DNA of 64,000 nucleotides, taken from the NCBI GenBank assembly GCA_044220635.1, contig JBGAQP010000022.1, positions 8,093 through 72,092 of the forward strand, in the 5' to 3' direction. A program made the position numbers and the translations under genes. The notes below the pieces were generated by a model. That model was not told the DNA's origin. It ran no database searches and worked only from the letters and a program-made list of their open reading frames with translations. Positions 56,643 through 64,000 of this stretch are shown here, piece after piece. Source of the stretch: JBGAQP01 sp044220635. Lineage in GTDB: Bacteria; Pseudomonadota; Gammaproteobacteria; Burkholderiales; Usitatibacteraceae. Positions within the stretch are counted from its first letter, which is position 1; each line of letters begins with the position of its first letter.

Positions 56643-56676
56643 GGACCCGAACCGCAGCCCTTTCGAGGAGTCGCCC

Positions 56677-58104
56677 ATGAAACCCGCCCCCAAGGCCTAC
56701 AGCGCCGGCGTGAAGGAATACCGCCACACCTACTGGGAGCCCCAGTACGAGGTGAAGGACACCGACCTCCTCGCCTGCTTCAAGATCACGCCGCAGCCCG
56801 GCGTCGACCGCGAGGAGGCCGCGGCGGCCGTCGCCGCCGAGTCGTCCACGGGCACCTGGACCACGGTGTGGACGGACCTGCTCACCGACCTCGATCATTA
56901 CAAGGGCCGCGCCTACCGCATCGAGGACGTGCCCGGCGACGACACCTGCTTCTACGCGTTCGTCGCCTACCCCATCGACCTCTTCGAGGAGGGCTCGGTG
57001 GTCAACGTCTTCACCTCGCTCGTGGGCAACGTCTTCGGGTTCAAGGCGATCCGGGCGCTGCGCCTCGAGGACGTGCGCTTCCCGATCGCCTACGTGATGA
57101 CCTGCGGGGGCCCGCCCAACGGCATCCAGGTCGAGCGCGACAAGATGGACAAGTACGGCCGGCCGCTCCTGGGCTGCACGATCAAGCCCAAGCTGGGGCT
57201 GTCGGCCAAGAACTACGGCCGCGCGGTCTACGAGTGCCTGCGCGGGGGTCTCGACTTCACGAAGGACGACGAGAACGTGAACTCGCAGCCCTTCATGCGC
57301 TGGCGCGACCGCTTCGGCTTCGTCGCCGAGGCGATCCGCAAGTCCGAGGCGGAGACGGGCGAACGCAAGGGCCACTACCTCAACGTGACCGCCCCCACGC
57401 CCGAGGAGATGTACAAGCGCGCCGAGTTCGCCAAGGAGCTCGGCATGCCGATCATCATGCACGACTTCCTCACCGGGGGCTTCTGCGCCAACACGGGCCT
57501 CGCCAACTGGTGCCGCGACAACGGGATGCTGCTGCACATCCACCGCGCGATGCACGCGGTGATCGACAGGAACCCCCACCACGGCATCCACTTCCGCGTC
57601 CTCACGAAGGCGCTGCGGCTGTCGGGCGGCGACCACCTGCACACCGGCACCGTGGTCGGAAAGCTCGAGGGCGACCGCCAGTCGACGCTCGGCTGGATCG
57701 ACCTGCTGCGCGAGCGCTTCGTCAAGGAAGACCGCTCGCGCGGCATCTTCTTCGACCAGGACTGGGGCGCCATGCCCGGGGCCTTCGCGGTCGCCTCCGG
57801 CGGCATCCACGTCTGGCACATGCCCGCGCTCCTCGCGATCTTCGGCGACGACGCGGTCTTCCAGTTCGGCGGCGGCACGCTGGGCCATCCCTGGGGCAAC
57901 GCCGCGGGCGCTGCCGCCAACCGCGTGGCGCTGGAGGCCTGCGTGGAGGCGCGCAACGCCGGCCGCCAGGTCGAGAAGGAAGGCAAGGAGATCCTCACCG
58001 CCGCCGCGAGATCGAGCCCCGAGCTCAAGGTGGCGATGGAGACCTGGAAGGAAATCAAGTTCGAATTCGACGTCGTCGACAAGCTCGACGTCGCCCACGC
58101 CTGA
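56677..58104 (+). CDS. cbbL: RuBisCO large subunit CbbL, form IA
   Basis: CbbL carboxylates ribulose 1,5-bisphosphate. The 475-residue protein has the form IA signatures LGCTIKPKLGLSAKNYGRAVYECL and GLDFTKDDENVNSQPFMRWR. Carbamylated Lys196 with Asp198 and Glu199 form the Mg site (Lys201, Asp203 and Glu204 in spinach numbering); catalytic Lys170 is present. GAGGAG precedes ATG 56677. Met141 and Asn148 in YVMTCGGPPNGIQ differ from the common form IA YVKTCGGPPHGIQ. cbbS follows by 17 bases. Confidence 0.98.
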   Translation: MKPAPKAYSAGVKEYRHTYWEPQYEVKDTDLLACFKITPQPGVDREEAAAAVAAESSTGTWTTVWTDLLTDLDHYKGRAYRIEDVPGDDTCFYAFVAYPIDLFEEGSVVNVFTSLVGNVFGFKAIRALRLEDVRFPIAYVMTCGGPPNGIQVERDKMDKYGRPLLGCTIKPKLGLSAKNYGRAVYECLRGGLDFTKDDENVNSQPFMRWRDRFGFVAEAIRKSEAETGERKGHYLNVTAPTPEEMYKRAEFAKELGMPIIMHDFLTGGFCANTGLANWCRDNGMLLHIHRAMHAVIDRNPHHGIHFRVLTKALRLSGGDHLHTGTVVGKLEGDRQSTLGWIDLLRERFVKEDRSRGIFFDQDWGAMPGAFAVASGGIHVWHMPALLAIFGDDAVFQFGGGTLGHPWGNAAGAAANRVALEACVEARNAGRQVEKEGKEILTAAARSSPELKVAMETWKEIKFEFDVVDKLDVAHA

Positions 58105-58121
58105 GACCGGAGGGCACGCAG

Positions 58122-58478
58122 ATGAGCACGATGCAGGACTACCACTCGCGGCTTTCGGATCCCGCCAGCCGCAAGTTCGGGACCTTCTCCTACCTGCCGC
58201 CGATGCCGCCGCAGGAAGTCCGCCGCCAGGTCGAGTACCTGATCGCCCGCGGCTGGGCCCCGGCGATCGAGCACACCGAGCCCCAGCACACGGCCGGCTC
58301 CTTCTGGTACATGTGGAAGCTGCCCCTGTTCGGCGAGACGAGCGCGGACAAGGTGCTCGCCGAGGCCGAGGCCTGCCGGAAGGCGAACCCCGCCAACCAC
58401 GTGCGCCTCGTGGGCTACGACAAGCTCCGGCAGACCCAGGGCACGGCCATGGTGATCTTCCGCGGCCAGCCGGTGTAG
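58122..58478 (+). CDS. cbbS: RuBisCO small subunit CbbS
   Basis: CbbS completes the L8S8 form I enzyme. The 118-residue protein shows KFGTFSYLPPM, QVEYLIARGWAPAIEHTEP and SFWYMWKLPLFGE, conserved in form IA small subunits, and lacks the C-terminal hairpin extension of form IC. The start is ATG 58122. Confidence 0.97.
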   Translation: MSTMQDYHSRLSDPASRKFGTFSYLPPMPPQEVRRQVEYLIARGWAPAIEHTEPQHTAGSFWYMWKLPLFGETSADKVLAEAEACRKANPANHVRLVGYDKLRQTQGTAMVIFRGQPV

Positions 58479-58509
58479 CCGCCGCCCCGATCGCGGACCG
58501 GAGCTCCCC

Positions 58510-59289
58510 ATGCGGATCCAGGCCCTGCTCTTCGACGTCGACGGGACGCTCGCCGACACCGAGGAAACGCACCGCCAGGCGTTCAACCTCGCGTTCCTCG
58601 AGCTCGGCCTCGCCTTCGCGTGGGAGCCCGACGAGTACGCCGAGCTCCTGCGGATCTCCGGCGGCAAGGAGCGCCTCGCGCACTATTTCGCCCGGCTCCC
58701 GGTCGATGCCGCCGAGCGCGCGCGCCTCGCGACCCTCGTCCCCGCCCTGCACCGCGTGAAGACCGCGCGCTACGCGGAGCTGGTGGCGACCGGCGGCTCG
58801 CCGCTGCGCCCGGGCATCGCGCGCCTGATCGCGGAGGCCGACGCCGCCGGCGTGCGCCTCGCGATCGCCTCGACGACGACCTCGGCCAACGTGGTGGCCC
58901 TGCTCGACGCCGAGCTCGGTCCCAACGCCCACCGGCGCTTCGAGGTGCACGCCTGCGGCGACGTGGTGCCCTCGAAGAAGCCCGCGCCCGACATCTACCG
59001 CCTCGCGCTCGCGAGCCTGGGGCTCACGGCCGCCGAGGCCGTCGCGTTCGAGGACTCCGCCAACGGGCTCGCCGCGGCGAAGGCCGCCGGCCTCTACACC
59101 GTGGTGACGCCGACGCGCTGGACGCGCGGCCAGGATTTCCGCGCCGCCGACCTCATGCTGCCCCACCTGGGCGACCCCGGCCACCCGCTGGAGCACGATC
59201 CCGCGGTGCGCGCCCGCGGGAGGTGGCTCACGCTCGAGGCCCTCGAGCGGCTGCGGGAACGCGCGCTCGCGGCGGCGGCACCCGAATGA
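58510..59289 (+). CDS. cbbY: CbbY, HAD-type sugar bisphosphate phosphatase
   Basis: CbbY removes phosphate from xylulose 1,5-bisphosphate, a misfire product that inhibits RuBisCO. The 259-residue HAD protein has the nucleophile motif LFDVDGTLADTE at 7-18, a mobile cap (about 20-90), and the later motifs ASTTTS, Lys in SKKPAPD and FEDSANGLAAAKAAG. It complements the CbbQO activase encoded upstream by destroying the released inhibitor. Confidence 0.93.
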   Translation: MRIQALLFDVDGTLADTEETHRQAFNLAFLELGLAFAWEPDEYAELLRISGGKERLAHYFARLPVDAAERARLATLVPALHRVKTARYAELVATGGSPLRPGIARLIAEADAAGVRLAIASTTTSANVVALLDAELGPNAHRRFEVHACGDVVPSKKPAPDIYRLALASLGLTAAEAVAFEDSANGLAAAKAAGLYTVVTPTRWTRGQDFRAADLMLPHLGDPGHPLEHDPAVRARGRWLTLEALERLRERALAAAAPE

Positions 59290-59350
59290 ACGCGGCCGGA
59301 ACGGCGCGAAGAGCGCTCGCATTCCCACCCGGCGACACAGGAGAGGCCCC

Positions 59351-60430
59351 ATGCTGAACGCACGCCAGAGCACGCTCACCGAGTTCATCATCGAGGAGCA
59401 GCGCCGCGCGACGGGGGCGACCGGGGGGTTCACGGCGCTGCTCAACGACATCCGCCTCGCCTGCAAGCGCATCGCCTTCACCGTGGGCCAGGGCGCCTGC
59501 GGCGGCGCGCTCGGCCGCGCCGGGAGCGCCAACTCCCAGGGCGAGGCGCAGATGAAGCTCGACGTGATCGCCAACGAGATCTTCCTGCGCTCCAACGAGT
59601 GGGGCGGCCACCTGGCGGGCATGGCCACCGAGGAAATGGAGCAGCCCTACGCGATCCCGCCGCAGTTCCCGCGCGGGCGCTACCTCCTGGTCTTCGATCC
59701 CCTCGACGGCTCCTCGAACATCGACATCAACGCCTCGGTGGGCAGCATCTTCTCGATCCTGCGCGCCCCCGAGGGCTGCGAGCACCCGGTCCTCGCCGAC
59801 TTCCTGCAGCCGGGCACCGCGCAGGTGGGCGCGGGCTACGCGATCTACGGCCCGACCACGATGCTCGTCCTGTCGCTCGGCCGGGGGGTGAACGGCTTCA
59901 CGCTCGACCGCGGGTTCGGGGAGTTCATCCTCACGCACCCGGACCTGCGCATCCCCGAGCAGACGCGGGAGTTCGCGATCAACGCCTCGAACGCGCGCTT
60001 CTGGGAGCCGCCCGTGCAGCGCTACGTGGAGGAATGCGTCGCCGGGAAGAACGGCCCGCGCGAGCAGGACTTCAACATGCGCTGGATCGCCTCGCTCGTG
60101 GCGGAGGTGCACCGCATCCTGGTCCGCGGCGGCGTCTTCATGTACCCGAAGGACACGCGCGAGAGCTCGCGCGAGGGCCGGCTGCGCCTTCTCTACGAGG
60201 CGAATCCCATGGGGATGCTCGTCGAGCAGGCGGGGGGTGCCGCCTCCACCGGCCGCGGGCGCATCCTCGAGGTGGCCCCGCGGGAGCTGCACCAGCGCGT
60301 GCCCGTGATCCTCGGCTCGCGCGCCGAGGTCGAGCGCATCGAGCTCTACCACCGCGAGCACGACGCGGGCCTCGACAAGGCCTACCAATCGCCGCTCTTC
60401 AACGAGCGCTCGCTCTTCACGCCGGCCTGA
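59351..60430 (+). CDS. fbp: Fructose-1,6-bisphosphatase class 1
   Basis: The enzyme hydrolyses fructose 1,6-bisphosphate in the Calvin cycle and gluconeogenesis. The 359-residue protein has FDPLDGSSNIDINASVGSIFSI, the metal-binding core near residues 116-137, the YGPTTMLVLS segment, and EQAGGAASTGRGRILEVAP near the C-terminus. cbbF is the operon name for this gene. It lies 61 bases after cbbY. Confidence 0.96.
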   Translation: MLNARQSTLTEFIIEEQRRATGATGGFTALLNDIRLACKRIAFTVGQGACGGALGRAGSANSQGEAQMKLDVIANEIFLRSNEWGGHLAGMATEEMEQPYAIPPQFPRGRYLLVFDPLDGSSNIDINASVGSIFSILRAPEGCEHPVLADFLQPGTAQVGAGYAIYGPTTMLVLSLGRGVNGFTLDRGFGEFILTHPDLRIPEQTREFAINASNARFWEPPVQRYVEECVAGKNGPREQDFNMRWIASLVAEVHRILVRGGVFMYPKDTRESSREGRLRLLYEANPMGMLVEQAGGAASTGRGRILEVAPRELHQRVPVILGSRAEVERIELYHREHDAGLDKAYQSPLFNERSLFTPA

Positions 60431-60458
60431 AGACCGGCCCCACGCCCCGGAGGCAGCC

Positions 60459-61364
60459 ATGTCCACCCGCCACCCCATCATCGCCGTGACCGGCTCCTCG
60501 GGCGCCGGAACCACCTCGGTCACCCGCACCTTCGAATGGATCTTCCGCCGCGAGAAGGTGAACGCCGCGGTCGTCGAGGGCGACTCCTTCCACCGCTTCG
60601 ACCGCGCGGCGATGAAGAAGGCCATGGCGGAGGCGGCGCAGGCGGGCAACGACAACTTCAGCCACTTCGGGCCCGAGGCGAACCTGTTCGCCGAGCTCGA
60701 GGCGCTGTTCCGGACCTACGCGGAGACCGGCACCGGAAAGGTCCGCAAGTACCTGCACGACGAGGCCGAGGCCGCGCCGTTCAAGCAGCCGCCGGGCACC
60801 TTCACGCCCTGGGCCGACCTCCCGGCGGGAACCGACCTGCTCTTCTACGAGGGGCTGCACGGCGCGGTGGTCTCGGGCGAGGTGAACGTCGGGCGCCACG
60901 CGGACCTCCTGATCGGCGTGGTGCCGATCATCAACCTCGAGTGGGTGCAGAAGCTGCACCGCGACAGGTCGCTGCGCGGCTACACGACCGAGGCCGTGGT
61001 GGACACGATCCTCAGGCGCATGCCCGACTACGTGAACTACATCTGCCCGCAGTTCTCGCGCACCCACGTGAACTTCCAGCGCGTGCCCACGGTGGACACC
61101 TCCAACCCCTTCATCGCGCGCTACATCCCGACCGCCGACGAGAGCTTCGTGGTGATCCGCTTCTCCAACCCCAAGGGGATCGACTTCCCGTACCTCCTGT
61201 CGATGATCCACGACTCGTTCATGTCGCGGCCCAACATCATCGTCGTGCCCGGGGGCAAGATGGAGCTCGCGATGCAGCTCATCCTCACGCCCATGATCCT
61301 CAGGCTCGTCGACCAGAAGCGCCGTGCCGGGGGCGTGCCCGCGGCCGCCGCCGCGGCGGCCTGA
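60459..61364 (+). CDS. prk: Phosphoribulokinase
   Basis: PRK phosphorylates ribulose 5-phosphate to the RuBisCO substrate and, with RuBisCO, defines the Calvin cycle. The 301-residue protein has the P-loop GSSGAGTTS at 12-20 and GDSFHRFDR, with the catalytic base Asp. YEGLHGAVV and FSRTHVNFQRVPTVDTSNPF follow. The length and sequence match the octameric bacterial type (cbbP). It ends in an Ala-rich tail. Confidence 0.97.
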   Translation: MSTRHPIIAVTGSSGAGTTSVTRTFEWIFRREKVNAAVVEGDSFHRFDRAAMKKAMAEAAQAGNDNFSHFGPEANLFAELEALFRTYAETGTGKVRKYLHDEAEAAPFKQPPGTFTPWADLPAGTDLLFYEGLHGAVVSGEVNVGRHADLLIGVVPIINLEWVQKLHRDRSLRGYTTEAVVDTILRRMPDYVNYICPQFSRTHVNFQRVPTVDTSNPFIARYIPTADESFVVIRFSNPKGIDFPYLLSMIHDSFMSRPNIIVVPGGKMELAMQLILTPMILRLVDQKRRAGGVPAAAAAAA

Positions 61365-61434
61365 GGCCGGAGCGCCGCCCAACCGCGATAAAATGACCCT
61401 TCCCCCCGCCGCTTCCCTCCCGACCAGGTCCCGC

Positions 61435-63453
61435 ATGTCAGCCGCCCTCGCCCCCGCCGCCCAGGAGACCAACCGCGCCGAAGTCGTGAACGCCATCCGG
61501 GCGCTCGCGATGGACGCGGTGCAGAAGGCCAATTCCGGCCACCCCGGCATGCCCATGGGCATGGCGGAGATCGCCGAGGTGCTCTGGCGCCGGTTCCTGC
61601 GCCACAACCCCGCCAACCCCGCCTGGGCGGACCGCGACCGCTTCGTGCTCTCGAACGGCCACGGCTCGATGCTGCAGTACGCGCTGCTGCACCTCACGGG
61701 CTACGACCTGCCGATGGAGGAGCTCAGGCGCTTCCGGCAGCTGCACTCGAAGACGCCGGGCCACCCCGAGGTCGGCGCCACCCCCGGCGTGGAGACGACG
61801 ACCGGGCCCCTCGGCCAGGGGCTCGCCAATGCCGTGGGCATGGCGCTCTCCGAGAAGCTCCTCGCCGCCGAGTTCAACCGCCCGGGGCACGCGATCGTCG
61901 ATCACCGCACCTTCGTCTTCGCGGGCGACGGCTGCCTGATGGAGGGCATCTCCCACGAGGTGTGCTCGCTCGCGGGCACGCTCGCGCTCGGCAAGCTCGT
62001 CGTCCTCTACGACGACAACGGCATCTCGATCGACGGCGAGGTCCACGGGTGGTTCCGCGACAACACGCCGATGCGCTTCGCCGCGTACGGCTGGAACGTG
62101 ATCCCCAACGTGGACGGCCACGACGCGCGCGCCGTGGAAGGGGCCATCGCCGAGGCGCTCGCGCAGTCGGCCAAGCCCACGCTCATCTGCTGCAAGACGA
62201 TCATCGGCAAGGGCTCTCCGAACAAGGCCGGCACCGAGGGCGTGCACGGGGCGGCGCTCGGCGAGAAGGAAGTGGCCGCCACCCGCGAGGCGATCGGCTG
62301 GAAGCACGCGCCCTTCGAGGTCCCCGAGGCAGTCTACAAGGCCTGGGACGCCCGCGCCGCAGGCGCGGCGCGCGAGGCGGAGTGGAACGCGCGTTTCGCC
62401 GCCTACGAGAAGGCGCACCCGGAGGCCGCGCGCGACTTCCGCCGCCGCATGGCGGGGCAGCTGCCCGCGGACTGGAAGTCCACGGTCGAAGCGATGCTCG
62501 CCAGGGCCGTCGAGAAGGCCGAGACGGTGGCCACGCGCAAGGCTTCCCAGAACGCCATCGAGGCGATCGCCCCGCGCCTGCCGGGACTGCTCGGCGGCTC
62601 CGCGGACCTCACGGGGTCCAACCTCACGAACTGGTCGGGCTCGAAGGCCTGCACCGCGACCGAGGGCGGCAACTACGTCTACTACGGCGTGCGCGAGTTC
62701 GGCATGGCCGCGATCGGCAACGGCATCGCCCTGCACGGCGGCTTCATCCCCTACTCGGGCACCTTCCTCACCTTCTCCGACTACTCGCGCAACGCGCTTC
62801 GCATGGCCGCGCTCATGAAGGTGAGGAACATCTTCGTCTTCACCCACGACTCCATCGGCCTGGGCGAGGACGGCCCCACCCACCAGGCGGTCGAGCAGGT
62901 CTCGAGCCTGAGGCTCATCCCCAACATGGCGCTCTGGCGCCCCTGCGACACGGTCGAGACGGCCGTGGCCTGGGCCGTGGCGATCGAGCGCTCCGACGGG
63001 CCCACCTCGCTCGTGCTCTCGCGCCAGAACCTGCCCTTCGTGAAGCGCTCGCCCGAGCAGGTCGCCGCCATCCGCCGCGGCGGCTACGTGCTCTCGGAGG
63101 CCGCCGGCGCCGCGAAGGCGGTGATCATCGCCACGGGCTCGGAAGTGGCGATCGCCCTCGCCGCCCAGAAGGAACTCGCCCAGTCGGGCCTCGCCGTGCG
63201 CGTGGTCTCGATGCCGAGCACGGGCGACTTCGACCGCCAGGACGCCGCCTGGCGCGATTCCGTCCTGCCGCGCGGCATCCCGCGCGTGGCGATCGAGGCG
63301 GGCGTGACGCACCTCTGGCACAAGTACGTGGGGCTCGAGGGCGCGGTCATCGGCGTCGACCGCTTCGGCGAGTCGGCGCCCGCCGGCGAGGTCTACAAGT
63401 ACCTCGGCGTGGACACCGAGCGGCTCGTCGCCGCCGTCCGCGGCGTTGTCTGA
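61435..63453 (+). CDS. tkt: Transketolase
   Basis: Transketolase moves two-carbon units between sugar phosphates with thiamine diphosphate, regenerating pentoses for CO2 fixation. The 672-residue protein has SGHPGMPMGMAEIAEVLW, the TPP motif GDGCLMEGISHEVCSLA with YDDNGISIDG, and HDSIGLGEDGPTHQAVEQ. ATG 61435 (CCAGG upstream) gives the normal N-terminus. An in-frame ATG at 61393 overlaps a TAAAAT that may be a -10 element. Confidence 0.96.
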   Translation: MSAALAPAAQETNRAEVVNAIRALAMDAVQKANSGHPGMPMGMAEIAEVLWRRFLRHNPANPAWADRDRFVLSNGHGSMLQYALLHLTGYDLPMEELRRFRQLHSKTPGHPEVGATPGVETTTGPLGQGLANAVGMALSEKLLAAEFNRPGHAIVDHRTFVFAGDGCLMEGISHEVCSLAGTLALGKLVVLYDDNGISIDGEVHGWFRDNTPMRFAAYGWNVIPNVDGHDARAVEGAIAEALAQSAKPTLICCKTIIGKGSPNKAGTEGVHGAALGEKEVAATREAIGWKHAPFEVPEAVYKAWDARAAGAAREAEWNARFAAYEKAHPEAARDFRRRMAGQLPADWKSTVEAMLARAVEKAETVATRKASQNAIEAIAPRLPGLLGGSADLTGSNLTNWSGSKACTATEGGNYVYYGVREFGMAAIGNGIALHGGFIPYSGTFLTFSDYSRNALRMAALMKVRNIFVFTHDSIGLGEDGPTHQAVEQVSSLRLIPNMALWRPCDTVETAVAWAVAIERSDGPTSLVLSRQNLPFVKRSPEQVAAIRRGGYVLSEAAGAAKAVIIATGSEVAIALAAQKELAQSGLAVRVVSMPSTGDFDRQDAAWRDSVLPRGIPRVAIEAGVTHLWHKYVGLEGAVIGVDRFGESAPAGEVYKYLGVDTERLVAAVRGVV

Positions 63454-63988
63454 GGTCTCCGCCGGCCTGAGGGTCCGGCCCGCCACGCCCGCCGACGCGC
63501 GGGCCATCGCGGCGGTGCACCGCGAGAGCTGGCGCACGACCTACGCGGGGATCCTCCCGCTCGCGGTCGTGGCCCGCGAGGCGGGGCGCAAGTCCGAGCG
63601 CGCCTGGGGCCAGCGCCTCGCGATGCCCGCCTCGTTGTGCGCGACTTACGTCGCGGAGCGCGCCGGGGAAGGTGCGGTCGGATTCGTCCATTGCGGGAGC
63701 GCGCGCGCCCCGATCGAGGGGCTGGAGGCCGAGATCTACGCGCTCTACGTGCTCCAGCCGCAGCAGCGCCGCGGCGCGGGACGCGCGCTCGTGCGCGAGG
63801 CCGCGCGCCACTTCGTGCGCCAGGGCCAGTTCGGCTTCTACCTCTGGGTGCTCAAGGCCAACCGCGCGCGGCTCTTCTACGAGTCGCTCGGCGGCGAGGT
63901 CGTGGGCGAGAAGACCGAGAGCCTCGGGGGCCATCCCTTCGCCGAGGTCGCCTACGCCTGGCACGACCTCACCGCCCTCGTCGGCTAA
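63446..63988 (+). CDS. GNAT family N-acetyltransferase
   Basis: The 180-residue protein starts with TTG 63446, overlapping tkt by 8 bases. It is a typical single-domain GNAT: LRVRPATPADARAIAAVHRESWR at the N-terminus, IYALYVLQPQQRRGAGRALVREAAR as the acetyl-CoA-binding motif A (with Q-x-x-R-G-A-G), and WVLKANRARLFYESLGGEVV as motif B. The substrate is unknown, and a link to carbon fixation is not implied. TAAAAT overlaps its stop. Confidence 0.85.
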   Translation: MSEVSAGLRVRPATPADARAIAAVHRESWRTTYAGILPLAVVAREAGRKSERAWGQRLAMPASLCATYVAERAGEGAVGFVHCGSARAPIEGLEAEIYALYVLQPQQRRGAGRALVREAARHFVRQGQFGFYLWVLKANRARLFYESLGGEVVGEKTESLGGHPFAEVAYAWHDLTALVG

Positions 63989-64000
63989 AATAGACCCTTT

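Overview
The window is a very GC-rich, densely packed piece of a betaproteobacterial chromosome. Evidence for this is the run mlaFEDCB - ABC pair - ibaG - murA - hisG - hisD, the arginine genes next to rpsT/murJ/ribF/ileS/lspA/ispH, and a form IA RuBisCO operon with cbbR. Nearly every base is coding, many genes overlap by 4-8 bases, and GTG and TTG starts are common. No gap exceeds 300 bases; the largest (about 180-190 bases) lie upstream of speD and around pilE/tRNA-Thr. I saw no insertion sequences, phage genes, CRISPR arrays or rRNA.

Layout. (1) 1-7862, minus strand: Mla lipid-asymmetry transporter, an ABC-2 exporter, IbaG, MurA, then HisG and a truncated HisD. (2) 7977-22001, plus strand: a sigma-54-type response regulator followed by an MSHA-like pilus or pseudopilus machine (MshM, secretin MshL, TPR protein, ATPase MshE, platform MshG, PilM/N-, PilO- and PilP-like proteins) and two large minor-pilin-like proteins. 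No major pilin or prepilin peptidase is present here. (3) 22140-24295: FolE2, a periplasmic aspartic protease and a glutamine amidotransferase. (4) 24308-28562, minus: yajQ, argG, argF, argD, rpsT. (5) 28654-35393, plus: murJ, ribF, ileS (with an apparent frameshift), lspA, ispH. (6) 35390-42929, minus: a type IV pilus cluster pilE-fimT-pilV-pilW-pilX-pilY1 plus a small secreted Cys protein. (7) 43120-48740: tRNA-Thr(CGU), ilvA, rpiA, phoU, yggX, argA, rsmE. (8) 48847-52142, minus: speD, speE, a DUF1190-like lipoprotein, a glutathionylspermidine-synthetase-like ATP-grasp enzyme and a DUF350 membrane protein. (9) 52326-63988: cbbR divergent from cbbQ-cbbO-cbbL-cbbS-cbbY-fbp-prk-tkt, then a GNAT acetyltransferase.

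How the parts work together. Region 9 supplies the Calvin-cycle-specific enzymes (RuBisCO, phosphoribulokinase), the RuBisCO activase pair CbbQ/CbbO, the CbbY phosphatase and recycling enzymes. This implies an organism able to fix CO2 autotrophically. Two copies of one CbbR-box/promoter module, with identical internal spacing, precede cbbQ and cbbL. Regions 2 and 6 encode two separate pilus-type systems. Region 8 makes spermidine and probably conjugates a polyamine or peptide.

The best leads are the speDE-yjfMCL-like cluster with its structured speD leader, the paired CbbR modules, the MSHA-like locus with overlapping sigma-70/sigma-54 promoter candidates before mshL, and the ileS frameshift.
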